The notes beneath the pieces are model-generated. The model was not told the DNA's origin and did no database searches. It saw nothing but the letters and a program-made list of their open reading frames with translations. Below, in pieces: positions 1 to 6,373 of a stretch of DNA of 9,669 nt. Position 1 is the stretch's first letter. Every line of letters starts with the position of its first letter. The position numbers and the translations under genes are program-made. Source of the stretch: DASUPK01 sp046732465 (GTDB lineage Bacteria; Actinomycetota; Thermoleophilia; Solirubrobacterales; 70-9); contig JBKPND010000093.1 in NCBI GenBank assembly GCA_046732465.1, positions 1-9,669 of the forward strand, in the 5' to 3' direction.

Positions 1-24
1 CGTTCCACGCACAGACTTCCTAGC

Positions 25-33
25 GGAGGAGGA
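25..33 (+). promoter_or_regulatory. Strong Shine-Dalgarno for the PLDc_N/SHOCT gene
   Basis: A purine run GGAGGAGGA lies 5 bases before the ATG at 39. It is the clearest ribosome binding site in the window and fixes the start. The remaining bases at 1-24 hold no feature I can support; they are probably the leader or the end of an upstream gene. Confidence 0.8.
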
Positions 34-38
34 ACCAG

Positions 39-443
39 ATGCTCCTTGCAGACTTCACGTTTGGTCAGGCGCTCCTGACCGTGCTCGAGGTCTTTCTCTT
101 CGCGGCGTGGCTGATGATCCTGTTCGTGATCATCGGCGATCTCTTCCGCGATCACCAGATGTCCGGATGGGGAAAGGCCGCCTGGGTCATCTTTTTGATC
201 TTCGTCCCGTTCCTCGCGGCGCTGATCTACCTGATCGCCCGCGGCGACGGAATGCGCGAGCGCGCCCTGGCCCAGCAGCAGGAGCAGCAGAAGCAGCTCG
301 ACACCTACATCCGCCAGGCAGCCGGCTCGGGTGGCGGCGGCGGCTCGGCCGCGGATGAGCTCACCAAGCTCGCTCAGCTGCACGACCAGAACAAGCTGTC
401 GGACGAGGAGTTCGAGCGGGCCAAGGCCAAGATAGTCGGCTAG
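39..443 (+). CDS. Small two-helix membrane protein with PLDc_N-like and SHOCT domains
   Basis: A 134-residue protein of unknown function. Residues about 11-33 and 46-67 are hydrophobic membrane helices separated by a short loop (GDLFRDHQMSGWGKA), the pattern of the PLDc_N family: two helices resembling the N-terminus of cardiolipin synthase-type phospholipase D proteins, but with no catalytic HKD domain. A charged, Gln-rich stretch (about 72-95, possibly coiled coil) and a Gly-rich linker (96-103) lead to a C-terminal SHOCT helix pair (about 105-134, with KLSDEEFERAKAKI), a short module usually found at protein ends and thought to aid oligomerisation. The tail should be cytosolic if both helices span the membrane. 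The start is fixed by a strong GGAGGAGGA site 5 bases upstream. The stop codon overlaps the stop of the convergent phosphodiesterase gene. Domain assignment is by eye; a catalytic role is unlikely. Confidence 0.85.
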   Translation: MLLADFTFGQALLTVLEVFLFAAWLMILFVIIGDLFRDHQMSGWGKAAWVIFLIFVPFLAALIYLIARGDGMRERALAQQQEQQKQLDTYIRQAAGSGGGGGSAADELTKLAQLHDQNKLSDEEFERAKAKIVG

Positions 444-446
444 CCG
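437..446. repeat. 10-bp perfect palindrome carrying both convergent stop codons
   Basis: CGGCTAGCCG is its own reverse complement. Read on either strand it supplies GGC TAG, a glycine codon followed by stop, so the plus-strand SHOCT gene (ending at 443) and the minus-strand phosphodiesterase gene (ending at 440) both finish inside it and share the 4 bases CTAG. No T-run follows on either strand, so there is no standard intrinsic terminator. It may form a short cruciform or RNA hairpin, but it may equally be a chance product of two overlapping TAG stops. Confidence 0.7.
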
Positions 447-2503
447 GCTTCGCCGCCTGACCGCTCGGCGTGGGGCCTCAGCTCGAGGCCGGTCTCGCCC
501 AGCCAATTTCTGAGCGCATCGTGCATCGCCCTCACGCCGACGATGGGTTGCGCGGGTTCGCTCCACGAGCTTGGGATGAGGGCAAAGGGCCGGCTCTGCC
601 AGCCGCCCAGCCCGCCGTGTGACCCCATGAACTCCTCGAACGGCGCGACCTCATTCGCGTCTGGGTTGTACATGCAGTTGACGAGGATGTCTGGGCAGTG
701 CGGGAACCCGTCGGTCCGCCGCAGATGGTCCGCCGCGTTGGGGCCGAAGTCGCGAAGCGGATCCTCACCCTTGACGTGGTCGTCGCTGAGGCGGCGGCTC
801 CCGTGCGCGCCGAGGACGAGCGCGCTATCGCCCTCGCTACGGACCATGACGAACCCGATGCCGGGGTGGTCGCGCAGCGCGGGGATCAGGGCCGGGTGCA
901 TCGCCTGGATCTCCTCGAGCGAGAGCCGGTGTCCGGGCGCGGGCAACGAGACCAGGCCCAGCCCGCCGGAGGCCAGCACCACTGCACCGTGATCCGAGGC
1001 GGGTCGATCCGACCCCTCCAGGGCCGCGCGATTCGGTCCCAGGACCACCTCGCCGTCGACGACCCGGTCCCGGGTCGCGCGGGCGAGCATCCTCCCGCCG
1101 GCCGTCGGCTCGTCGCGAGCATCGGTGAGGGCTCCGCCGACCGAGCTCAGACCCTCGTCGGGGGCGGGCGGCGCGTACACGTCCCCATCGGAGAGCGCCT
1201 TGCGCACCAGCTCCTCGAGCTCCTCGCCGTAGCGCTGCCTGAACGGCCGGCCCTGGCTCTGCCCGTGGTCGGAGAGCACCACCAGGTGGTACGGACGCGG
1301 CGCCTGCTCGATAGCGCTCTCGAGCTGGGCCAGCCGCGCATCGTGCTGCTTGAGCACGGCGAACGCGTCGGGCTCCTGGATGCCGGAGTGGTGGGCGACC
1401 TCGTCGTAGCCGACGAAGGTCGAGTAGACGACCGGCACCCCCTCGACGATGTCGCCTAGCAACGTCGCGACGTTCAGGTCCCGCATCACAACGGTGATCG
1501 CGCCTCTCATGAACGGATAGAGGCCGCCGCGATCGATGTGCTCATCCCCGCGTCTGCGCTGCCGGCGCGCGGCGAGTCGCTCCAGGAACACATCCCACAG
1601 ATAGAGCGCGATCGTCCGCGTGAAGCCGTATGGATCGGCGAAGTATGCGAAGTACTCCCGCGCGCTCGAGCGCTCCCTGTCCCGGAGCACGCTCATCGTC
1701 GCGGAGCAGTGCGAGGCGTCCCCGGAGAACATGTTCCCCCGACTCGCGCCTCCGGCCGCAAGCAGGCCGCCCCCGTCGGAGTGGCGGCGCTCGAGCTCGA
1801 CGGCGTCCTTGCCGTGGTTCGAGACCATCGTGCGGCCGCTCTCCTTCTCGTACCAGCGGAACGCCGGCATGTCCTCGTTGCTGCCGAGCAGCAGCCCCGC
1901 CTGACTGGCGCCGGTCTGGGAGGAGAGGTCGCATTCCCAGGGCACGACACGGTGGCTGCCCTGCTCGAGCCAGCGGGCCATCGTCGGCGCGTGCCCCTCG
2001 CGAAGGGCGCGCCGCAGCACGGGCTCCGCCAGGCCGTCGACCTCGAACATGATCACCCCGGGCACGTCGGTGTGCTCGCGCACCCGCCGCGCCCTCCGGC
2101 GGACGAGGCGGAGCTGGCGGGCGTCGTCGTCGATGCTCAGAGCGGGCGCGAGGAGCATCAGGCCGATGGAGAGGGCGAACGCCAGCCCCACGGACGCGAG
2201 AAAGTCGGGGGCCGAGCCGTCGACCAGCTTGACCGAGACCGAGATGATCGAGGCGTTCAGGACGAGCGAGCCCAGTCCGAAGGTGAGCACGGTGAGTGGG
2301 AGGAGCAGGCGGATCAGCAACGGCCACAGCAGCGCGTTGAGCAGCGCGACGAGACCGGTCGTGAGCAGGACGGCGCCGAAGCTCGGCACAGCGATTCCCG
2401 GCAGCAGTGCGGCGAGTGCCCAGAAGAGGAGCGCGATGAGCGCCCAAAGCAGGAGCCAGCGAATCGCCGCCCAGACGAAGCTGAGTGGGCGAAAGCCGCT
2501 CAT
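440..2503 (-). CDS. Fusion of holin-like four-helix membrane domain and alkaline-phosphatase-superfamily phosphodiesterase
   Basis: A 687-residue protein in two parts. Residues 1-122 contain four hydrophobic segments (about 11-35, 42-60, 65-92, 100-122) like the mycobacterial-type four-helix phage holin family, often annotated 'phage holin family protein' although no phage context exists here. Residues about 145-660 are an NPP/alkaline-phosphatase-type phosphodiesterase with all expected active-site elements: FEVDGL (metal ligand D156), SSQTGAS (probable nucleophile T197), GYDEVAHH (D367, H371), LSDHGQ (D412, H413) and GSHGG (H629). This set normally binds two zinc ions and hydrolyses phosphate mono- or diesters; the substrate is unknown. 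An Arg-rich stretch (132-142) just after helix 4 suggests by the positive-inside rule that the catalytic domain faces the cytosol, which is unusual for this superfamily. The ATG overlaps the TGA of the upstream MBL-fold gene (ATGA), and the Shine-Dalgarno site is weak, so translational coupling is likely. Confidence 0.85.
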   Translation of the reverse strand: MSGFRPLSFVWAAIRWLLLWALIALLFWALAALLPGIAVPSFGAVLLTTGLVALLNALLWPLLIRLLLPLTVLTFGLGSLVLNASIISVSVKLVDGSAPDFLASVGLAFALSIGLMLLAPALSIDDDARQLRLVRRRARRVREHTDVPGVIMFEVDGLAEPVLRRALREGHAPTMARWLEQGSHRVVPWECDLSSQTGASQAGLLLGSNEDMPAFRWYEKESGRTMVSNHGKDAVELERRHSDGGGLLAAGGASRGNMFSGDASHCSATMSVLRDRERSSAREYFAYFADPYGFTRTIALYLWDVFLERLAARRQRRRGDEHIDRGGLYPFMRGAITVVMRDLNVATLLGDIVEGVPVVYSTFVGYDEVAHHSGIQEPDAFAVLKQHDARLAQLESAIEQAPRPYHLVVLSDHGQSQGRPFRQRYGEELEELVRKALSDGDVYAPPAPDEGLSSVGGALTDARDEPTAGGRMLARATRDRVVDGEVVLGPNRAALEGSDRPASDHGAVVLASGGLGLVSLPAPGHRLSLEEIQAMHPALIPALRDHPGIGFVMVRSEGDSALVLGAHGSRRLSDDHVKGEDPLRDFGPNAADHLRRTDGFPHCPDILVNCMYNPDANEVAPFEEFMGSHGGLGGWQSRPFALIPSSWSEPAQPIVGVRAMHDALRNWLGETGLELRPHAERSGGEAG
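2500..2503 (-). promoter_or_regulatory. ATGA stop-start overlap (translational coupling)
   Basis: Read on the minus strand, the ATG of the phosphodiesterase gene and the TGA of the MBL-fold hydrolase gene share the four bases ATGA. Only a weak GGACC lies 4 bases before the ATG, so re-initiation by ribosomes finishing the first gene is the likeliest mode of translation. This supports one operon, MBL-fold gene first. Confidence 0.8.
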
Positions 2504-3258
2504 CCGAGGTCCAAATCGGTCTCGGAGCCGGGCTCGAGGATCCGCACCTCAACCTCCGGCGTCAGCCGGCTCGCCAGTCGAGCGAACTCTCGCGGCGGTT
2601 CGCTGAGGTGCTCCGGCCGCAGCAGCCGCAGGCCGAGCGGATAGAAGGTTCCCCAGTGAATCGGGACGGCCATCCGCGGCCGAATCAACTCCAGGGCGCG
2701 CGCCGCGCGCTCGGGGTCCAGATGACCGGTGCCGGCGGAGAGGCCCCAGCCCCAGACCGGGAGCAGCGCCAGATCCACGGAGCCGAGCTCCGACATCTCA
2801 CGGAACAGATCCGTGTCGCCCGCGAAGTAGACGGTGCGACCGCCGCCGCGGATCAGGTATCCGAGCGGCTCGATCTGCTGGCCGGTGTGGAGTTCGCGAT
2901 AGCCGTCGTGCACTGCCCGCACGCCCGTGAACTCGACGCCGTCGACGGAGACTGTCTCGCCGAGGCCGATCTCCCGGATGTCGGTGGCGCCCCCCTTCGC
3001 CACCCACCTGCCGCCGCCACGCGGAACGATCACCGGCGTGGCGTCGCTGACCCGTCGCAGCGAGCGGAGGTCGAGGTGGTCGCGGTGCAGGTGCGAGATG
3101 AGAACCACGTCGGAGATCTCCGGTAGGCCCGGCCCAGGAGGCGGGCCCTGCCGCCGAAGCGGGCCGAGCCAGCCGCGCAGCATCGGATCCGTGAGGATCG
3201 AGACGCCGTTGAGTCGAAGCAGCGTGGTCGCGTGGCCGATGTAGGACAGCCGGTCCAT
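2500..3258 (-). CDS. UlaG-like metallo-beta-lactamase-fold metal-dependent hydrolase
   Basis: A 252-residue cytosolic enzyme of the MBL superfamily, in the group containing UlaG and NAPE-PLD-like hydrolases. The metal site is complete: YIGHATTLL at the N-terminus (H9), LTDPML, the core motif SHLHRDH (H56, H58, D60, H61), a probable ligand in RAVHDG (H117), FAGDTDLF (D148) and PIHWGTF (H201). H179 in GTGHLDPERA is typical of the same group. Family members cleave lactone, phosphodiester or amide-type bonds; the substrate cannot be read from sequence. Length is normal and there is no signal peptide. The ATG at 3258 lacks a clear Shine-Dalgarno site, so a leaderless message is possible. It is the first gene of a two-gene minus-strand operon with the membrane phosphodiesterase, which suggests related substrates, perhaps lipid-derived phosphodiesters (inference). 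The start is divergent from the AI-2E-type gene with only 44 bases between. Confidence 0.88.
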   Translation of the reverse strand: MDRLSYIGHATTLLRLNGVSILTDPMLRGWLGPLRRQGPPPGPGLPEISDVVLISHLHRDHLDLRSLRRVSDATPVIVPRGGGRWVAKGGATDIREIGLGETVSVDGVEFTGVRAVHDGYRELHTGQQIEPLGYLIRGGGRTVYFAGDTDLFREMSELGSVDLALLPVWGWGLSAGTGHLDPERAARALELIRPRMAVPIHWGTFYPLGLRLLRPEHLSEPPREFARLASRLTPEVEVRILEPGSETDLDLG

Positions 3259-3302
3259 CTTGGGTGTGTGCTTAGGTGATCATCCATGAAGGGGACCGGC
3301 CG
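3259..3302. promoter_or_regulatory. Short divergent intergenic region between MBL-fold and AI-2E-type genes
   Basis: Only 44 bases separate the two divergent ATG codons, so promoters for both genes must be compact, overlapping, or lie inside the opposite gene. I see no convincing -35/-10 pair on either strand. The segment holds the AAGGGG site for the plus-strand gene (3289-3294), a TGATCA palindrome (3277-3282), and a possible six-codon leader ORF (3286-3306) whose TGA overlaps the ATG at 3303. Confidence 0.4.
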
Positions 3303-4448
3303 ATGATTCGCGGCCGCCTTCGCCGCCTCCGCGGGGCAGCCGAGGGCGAGCAGGCCGACGAGTTCATCGAGATTGATCCGGCCGAGCTCTCCGGCCTGTT
3401 CGCCGCACCTCGCTGGCTCCGCGACGCGGGGTTCACTGCCTGGCTCCTGGTCGGAGTCGTCGTCCTCTTGGCGGGAGTCGTTTGGCTCGCCACGCTCACG
3501 GAGGTGATTCTCATCCCCGTGATCGTCGCGGGGGTGATCTCGGCCGTCGCCGGGCAACTGGTTGCTTTTCTCAAGCGGCACGGTCTGCCACGCAGCCTCG
3601 GCGCCGTGCTGGTCCTCCTGCTGATCGTCGCCGCCGGAATCCTGGCCGGGTACCTCGTCCTTCGGGGGATAGGCACCGAGACGTCGGCGATCAGCCACCA
3701 GCTCAGCCAGGGCGCTGACAAGGTCGAGGGCTGGATCAAGGACCTCGGGGTCAGCGACGGCAAGGCGCAGGCTGCGAACCAGGACGTGAGCTCCGGCACC
3801 AGCGACTCGTTCAGGGCGCTGATCAACGGCCTCGCGGGCGGGGTGGAGAGGCTCGCCTCCCTTGCGTTCTTCGTCGCGATGACGATCCTCAGCCTCTTCT
3901 TCCTCCTCAAGGACGGTCCGGTGATCCGCTCCTGGGCCGAGCGGCATGTGGGCCTGCCGACCGACGTGGCACACACGATTACCGAGCGCACGCTCCAGTC
4001 CATGCGCGGCTACTTCCTGGGGGTCACGATCGTCGCCCTGTTCAGCGCCGTCCTGGTCGGCGGTGCGGCCCTGGTGCTCGGGATACCTCTTGCCGGAACG
4101 ATCGCCGTCGTCACCTTCATCGGCGGCTATGTCCCGTACCTAGGCGCTTGGACGGCGGGCGCCTTCTCGGTGCTGATCGCGCTCGGTGGATCCGGCCCGG
4201 AGGCCGCGGGCGGGATGGTCGTGATCCAGCTGCTCTCCAACGGTCCGCTGCAGCAGATCGTCCAGCCGGTCGCCTACGGGGCCGCCCTCGGCCTGCACCC
4301 GCTGGCGGTGCTCATCCTGACCATCGCGGGTGGGGCCCTCTTCGGCACGGTCGGGCTGATCCTCGCCGCACCGATCGCCTCGGCGATCGTCCGGATCTCA
4401 GCGGATCTGTCCCGGGCACGGGCGGAGGCAGAGGCGGCAGCCGCGTAG
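3303..4448 (+). CDS. AI-2E/PerM-family membrane transporter
   Basis: A 381-residue integral membrane protein of the AI-2E (TqsA/PerM) family. Members export autoinducer-2 or indole derivatives, or act as ion antiporters; the substrate here is unknown. After a basic then acidic cytosolic N-terminus (1-40) come hydrophobic segments near 45-65, 66-88 and 98-121, a soluble loop (about 122-182) typical of the family, and further helices near 183-203, 238-260, 262-290, 302-322 and 330-365. Family hallmarks are visible: SLFFLLKDG (197-205), GYVPYLGAW (275-283), GLHPLAVL (330-337) and GALFGTVGLILAAP (344-357). I chose the ATG at 3303 because AAGGGG lies 8 bases upstream; an in-frame GTG at 3276 would add nine residues but has a poor ribosome site. 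A STAS gene follows after 48 bases on the same strand and may be co-transcribed. Confidence 0.88.
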   Translation: MIRGRLRRLRGAAEGEQADEFIEIDPAELSGLFAAPRWLRDAGFTAWLLVGVVVLLAGVVWLATLTEVILIPVIVAGVISAVAGQLVAFLKRHGLPRSLGAVLVLLLIVAAGILAGYLVLRGIGTETSAISHQLSQGADKVEGWIKDLGVSDGKAQAANQDVSSGTSDSFRALINGLAGGVERLASLAFFVAMTILSLFFLLKDGPVIRSWAERHVGLPTDVAHTITERTLQSMRGYFLGVTIVALFSAVLVGGAALVLGIPLAGTIAVVTFIGGYVPYLGAWTAGAFSVLIALGGSGPEAAGGMVVIQLLSNGPLQQIVQPVAYGAALGLHPLAVLILTIAGGALFGTVGLILAAPIASAIVRISADLSRARAEAEAAAA

Positions 4449-4484
4449 CCTCCGGCACGGGTCTCGGCGACCCCGCAAGCGACC

Positions 4485-4491
4485 AAGGAGG
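4485..4491 (+). promoter_or_regulatory. Shine-Dalgarno deciding the GTG start of the STAS gene
   Basis: AAGGAGG lies 5 bases before the GTG at 4497. It is near-perfect and selects this GTG over the in-frame ATG at 4518, which has no comparable site. Confidence 0.75.
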
Positions 4492-4496
4492 AGAAG

Positions 4497-4868
4497 GTGC
4501 TCGAGCGACTGGATGGGATGCCGGACGGTGTCGTCGGTTTGCGCGGGTCGGGAAAGCTCACGAAGCAGGACTACACGGACGTTCTCGAGCCCGGCCTCAA
4601 AGAGGCGACCGCATCGGGCGAGGCCCGAGTCGTGTTTCTGCTCGAGAGCTTTGACGGCCTCGAGGCCGGTGCCCTGCTCGAGGACCTCAAGACGGGACTC
4701 CGGACCGAGTTCTCCGATAGAAAGGCGTGGAGGCGCCTGGCCGTCGTCACCGACGTCGACTGGATAGAGAAGGCGATGGAGCTGTTCGCCTGGGCGATGC
4801 CGGGCGAGCTCAAGGTCTTCGACGATCTCGACGAGCTCGAGGAGGCCAAGACCTGGGCGGCGGGCTGA
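4497..4868 (+). CDS. SpoIIAA-like STAS-domain protein
   Basis: A 123-residue soluble protein covering a single SpoIIAA-like (STAS/SEC14-type) domain from end to end. Characteristic stretches are GSGKLTKQDYTDVLEPGL (17-34), a hydrophobic strand VVFLLE (45-50), WRRLAVVTDVDWI (78-90) and the C-terminal MPGELKVFDDLDE followed by EAKTW (101-120). Despite the name, this family is distinct from classical anti-anti-sigma factors and lacks their DSSG-type phosphorylated serine motif. Its function is not established; weak association with membranes or hydrophobic ligands has been suggested for the fold. Translation starts at a GTG with a strong AAGGAGG site. It sits between two membrane transporter genes on the same strand, and its TGA directly abuts the damaged ZIP gene, so the three may form one transcription unit. 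Confidence 0.87.
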   Translation: MLERLDGMPDGVVGLRGSGKLTKQDYTDVLEPGLKEATASGEARVVFLLESFDGLEAGALLEDLKTGLRTEFSDRKAWRRLAVVTDVDWIEKAMELFAWAMPGELKVFDDLDELEEAKTWAAG

Positions 4869-5584
4869 GCGCCGCGCTCGGCTGGGGGTGCTCTGGCAGC
4901 GTCCTCCCTGGTAGCCGGAGCCCTCCTGGCCTTTGCGCGGCCCTGGCCGAAGGTGGTCGTCGGCCTCGTCCTCGCCTTCGGCGCGGGTGCGCTGATCAGT
5001 GCGATCAGCTCGAGCTCTCCCTCGAAGGAGCGGAGACGGGCGGGCTGGGGATCACCGCGATTGGGTTGGGCGTCGGAGCCCTCACCTACTTCCTGCTCGA
5101 CGGCGCGATCGCTCGGCGGCACGCCGCGAGTCGCGGACGCGCTGGACGCCGGCAGGCCGGATCGGCCGCCGGCACGGCCCTGGCGCTGGGGGCGTTCCTG
5201 GACGGGCTGCCGGAGCAGATGGCCCTCGGCATCGGCCTGGCGGCGGGTGAGGGGGTGAGCGTCGGCCTGCTGGTCGCGATCTTCGTCTCGAACCTGCCGG
5301 AGGCGATCGGCTCGGCGATCGACATGCGCAACGCGGGCAGGCGTCGACGGGCGATAGTCCGGCTGTGGCTGGCGGTGGCGGCGATCTGCACGGTCTTCAC
5401 CGTGATCGGCTACGCGACCTCGGGCGACTTCCGAGCCCTGATCGACGGATTCGCGGCCGGCGCCCTGATCGTGATGCTGATCGACTCGATGATCCCCGAG
5501 GCCAGCAAGGAGTCCGGCAGACCGGCGGGTCTGGCCACCACCCTCGGCTTCGCGGTGGCGACGGCGCTGTCGACCGTCTCCTAG
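4865..5584 (+). pseudogene. ZIP-family metal transporter gene with broken reading frame
   Basis: The encoded product resembles a bacterial ZIP permease (about 240 residues, seven to eight helices) for divalent metals, but no single frame contains it. From about 4890 to 5010 the frame of the preceding STAS gene gives ALAASSLVAGALLAFARPW and then GLVLAFGAGALISAIS, a typical ZIP N-terminus. From about 5011 to 5584 another frame gives ELSLEGAE, GALTYFLLDG, LGAFLDGLPEQMALG and VAIFVSNLPEAIGSA to the natural C-terminus. A single T missing at 5009-5011 (AGCTCGAG instead of AGCTTCGAG, restoring SFELSLEG) would join them. A second break is likely at the G5 run 4884-4888: one G fewer would give GWGALAAS. 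No ATG, GTG or TTG start fits; only CTG codons (4853, 4865, 4893) are available. Canonical ZIP histidines are replaced in DGLPEQ and SNLPEA, a variant I believe occurs in actinobacterial members. This is either a real pseudogene or the result of two sequencing or assembly errors. Confidence 0.72.
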
Positions 5585-5588
5585 AGAC
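5576..5588. terminator. Weak 5-bp inverted repeat at the convergent ZIP/lysozyme ends
   Basis: GTCTC-CTA-GAGAC forms a 5-base stem with a 3-base loop across the ZIP stop codon, in the region where the two convergent genes meet (24 bases apart). There is no T-run on either strand, so termination by it is only a suggestion. Confidence 0.2.
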
Positions 5589-5608
5589 TCGCGGCGCCCT
5601 CTCGTCCG

Positions 5609-6373
5609 TCAGTGGACAGTGATCTTGCCGAGGCGTTTGCCGAGCCGATCCATGTCGACGCGGCCGGAGATGCCGGAGACGCTCCCCGAGCTCGTGTACT
5701 GCCAGACCGAGTAGCCGCGCCGGGCCCAGTTGTTCGCCGGCACGCTCGGGCGCGAGACGCCCCACTCGGCGACCCAGAGCGGGTACCTGGCCTTGGCGAA
5801 CTCGACGGTGTTGCCGGTCGCCGACCAGCTCGACGCGTTCGTGTAGATCATCGGCTTGCGGCCGAGCTTCTTGGTGACGCGCTTGACGAAGACCCGGATC
5901 CAGGTGCGCAGGCTGGTCGAGGTCACGCCGGTGAAGGGCGTCTCCGCGTCGAGGACCGGGATCAGCTCACCGCGCTGCAGGGAGCCCACCTGCGCGATGA
6001 AGATGTTCGCCTCCGCGAGCGCATCGGCCCTGGCCTCCGCCGCGGTGGCGCCGCTTGCGAACGCCCGGTGATAGGCGCCGACGCGGATTCCCGCGGACTG
6101 GGCCGCCAGCCGGTTGGCCGCGAAGTAGGGGTCCGGGCCGCATTGCAACGGCTTGACGGTGCAGTCCGCCCCGCTGCCGCGACTGCCCTGGATGAAGGCG
6201 AACCGGATCCCGGACCCCGCGACGCTGGGCCAGTCGATCGTGCCCTGAAACCGCGAGACGTCGATCCCCATCGCCTTCGTGCCCGCCTGCGCAGGCGTGG
6301 CGCCCCAGATCAGACCGAGCGCGAGCAGCGACAGTGCCAGCAGAACACGAGGCATGCGCGTTGCCTTCGACAT
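5609..6373 (-). CDS. Secreted GH25-family lysozyme (N-acetylmuramidase)
   Basis: A 254-residue exported protein. Residues 1-30 form a signal peptide: basic start, a Leu-rich core (10-22), and ATPAQA before the mature GTKAMG. The rest is one glycoside hydrolase 25 domain, which cuts the beta-1,4 bond between MurNAc and GlcNAc in peptidoglycan. Visible landmarks: GIDVSRFQGTIDW (35-48, catalytic-site D38), VGAYHRA (98-104), LDAE (141-144, catalytic D142 and E144), MIYTN (175-179), PLWVAEWG (198-205) and VWQYTSSG then RVDMDR near the end (223-243). C71 and C78 may form a disulfide. I chose the ATG at 6373; GGAGGG (6387-6392) lies 13 bases upstream, rather far. The ATG at 6355, with AAGG 8 bases upstream, would still leave a good signal peptide. 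The gene is single on its strand and divergent from the MEDS regulator. Probable roles are wall turnover or attack on other bacteria. Confidence 0.88.
   Translation of the reverse strand: MSKATRMPRVLLALSLLALGLIWGATPAQAGTKAMGIDVSRFQGTIDWPSVAGSGIRFAFIQGSRGSGADCTVKPLQCGPDPYFAANRLAAQSAGIRVGAYHRAFASGATAAEARADALAEANIFIAQVGSLQRGELIPVLDAETPFTGVTSTSLRTWIRVFVKRVTKKLGRKPMIYTNASSWSATGNTVEFAKARYPLWVAEWGVSRPSVPANNWARRGYSVWQYTSSGSVSGISGRVDMDRLGKRLGKITVH

Noticed and set aside
440..2503. Evidence for a prophage because of the holin-like domain
   Set aside because: No endolysin cassette, structural gene, integrase or attachment site is nearby, and the domain is fused to an enzyme. The GH25 lysozyme at 5609-6373 has a signal peptide and is separated by unrelated genes, so it is not a lysis partner.
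1538..2644. Long plus-strand open frame (368 codons) opposite the phosphodiesterase gene
   Set aside because: It is antisense to a gene with complete catalytic motifs, its product is Arg/Glu/Gln-rich low complexity without a recognisable domain, and it spans two minus-strand genes. In GC-rich DNA such antisense frames are common. The same applies to the frame at 698-1459.
3030..3974. Minus-strand open frame of 314 codons opposite the AI-2E-type gene
   Set aside because: It runs antisense across the transporter and into the MBL-fold gene in a wrong frame; the product is polar, His/Asp/Glu/Arg-rich low complexity. It is a shadow of the membrane protein codons.
4727..4864. Upstream extension of the ZIP C-terminal frame inside the STAS gene, starting at GTG 4727
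   Set aside because: It would overlap the STAS gene by over 140 bases and translate to Arg/Gly-rich sequence unlike any ZIP N-terminus. The real N-terminal helices are found in the other frame after 4868.
4497..4868. Many CTCGAG and CGAG repeats suggestive of a repeated DNA motif
   Set aside because: They are mostly in frame as Leu-Glu codons (CTC GAG) in acidic helical proteins, reflecting codon preference, and show no regular spacing.
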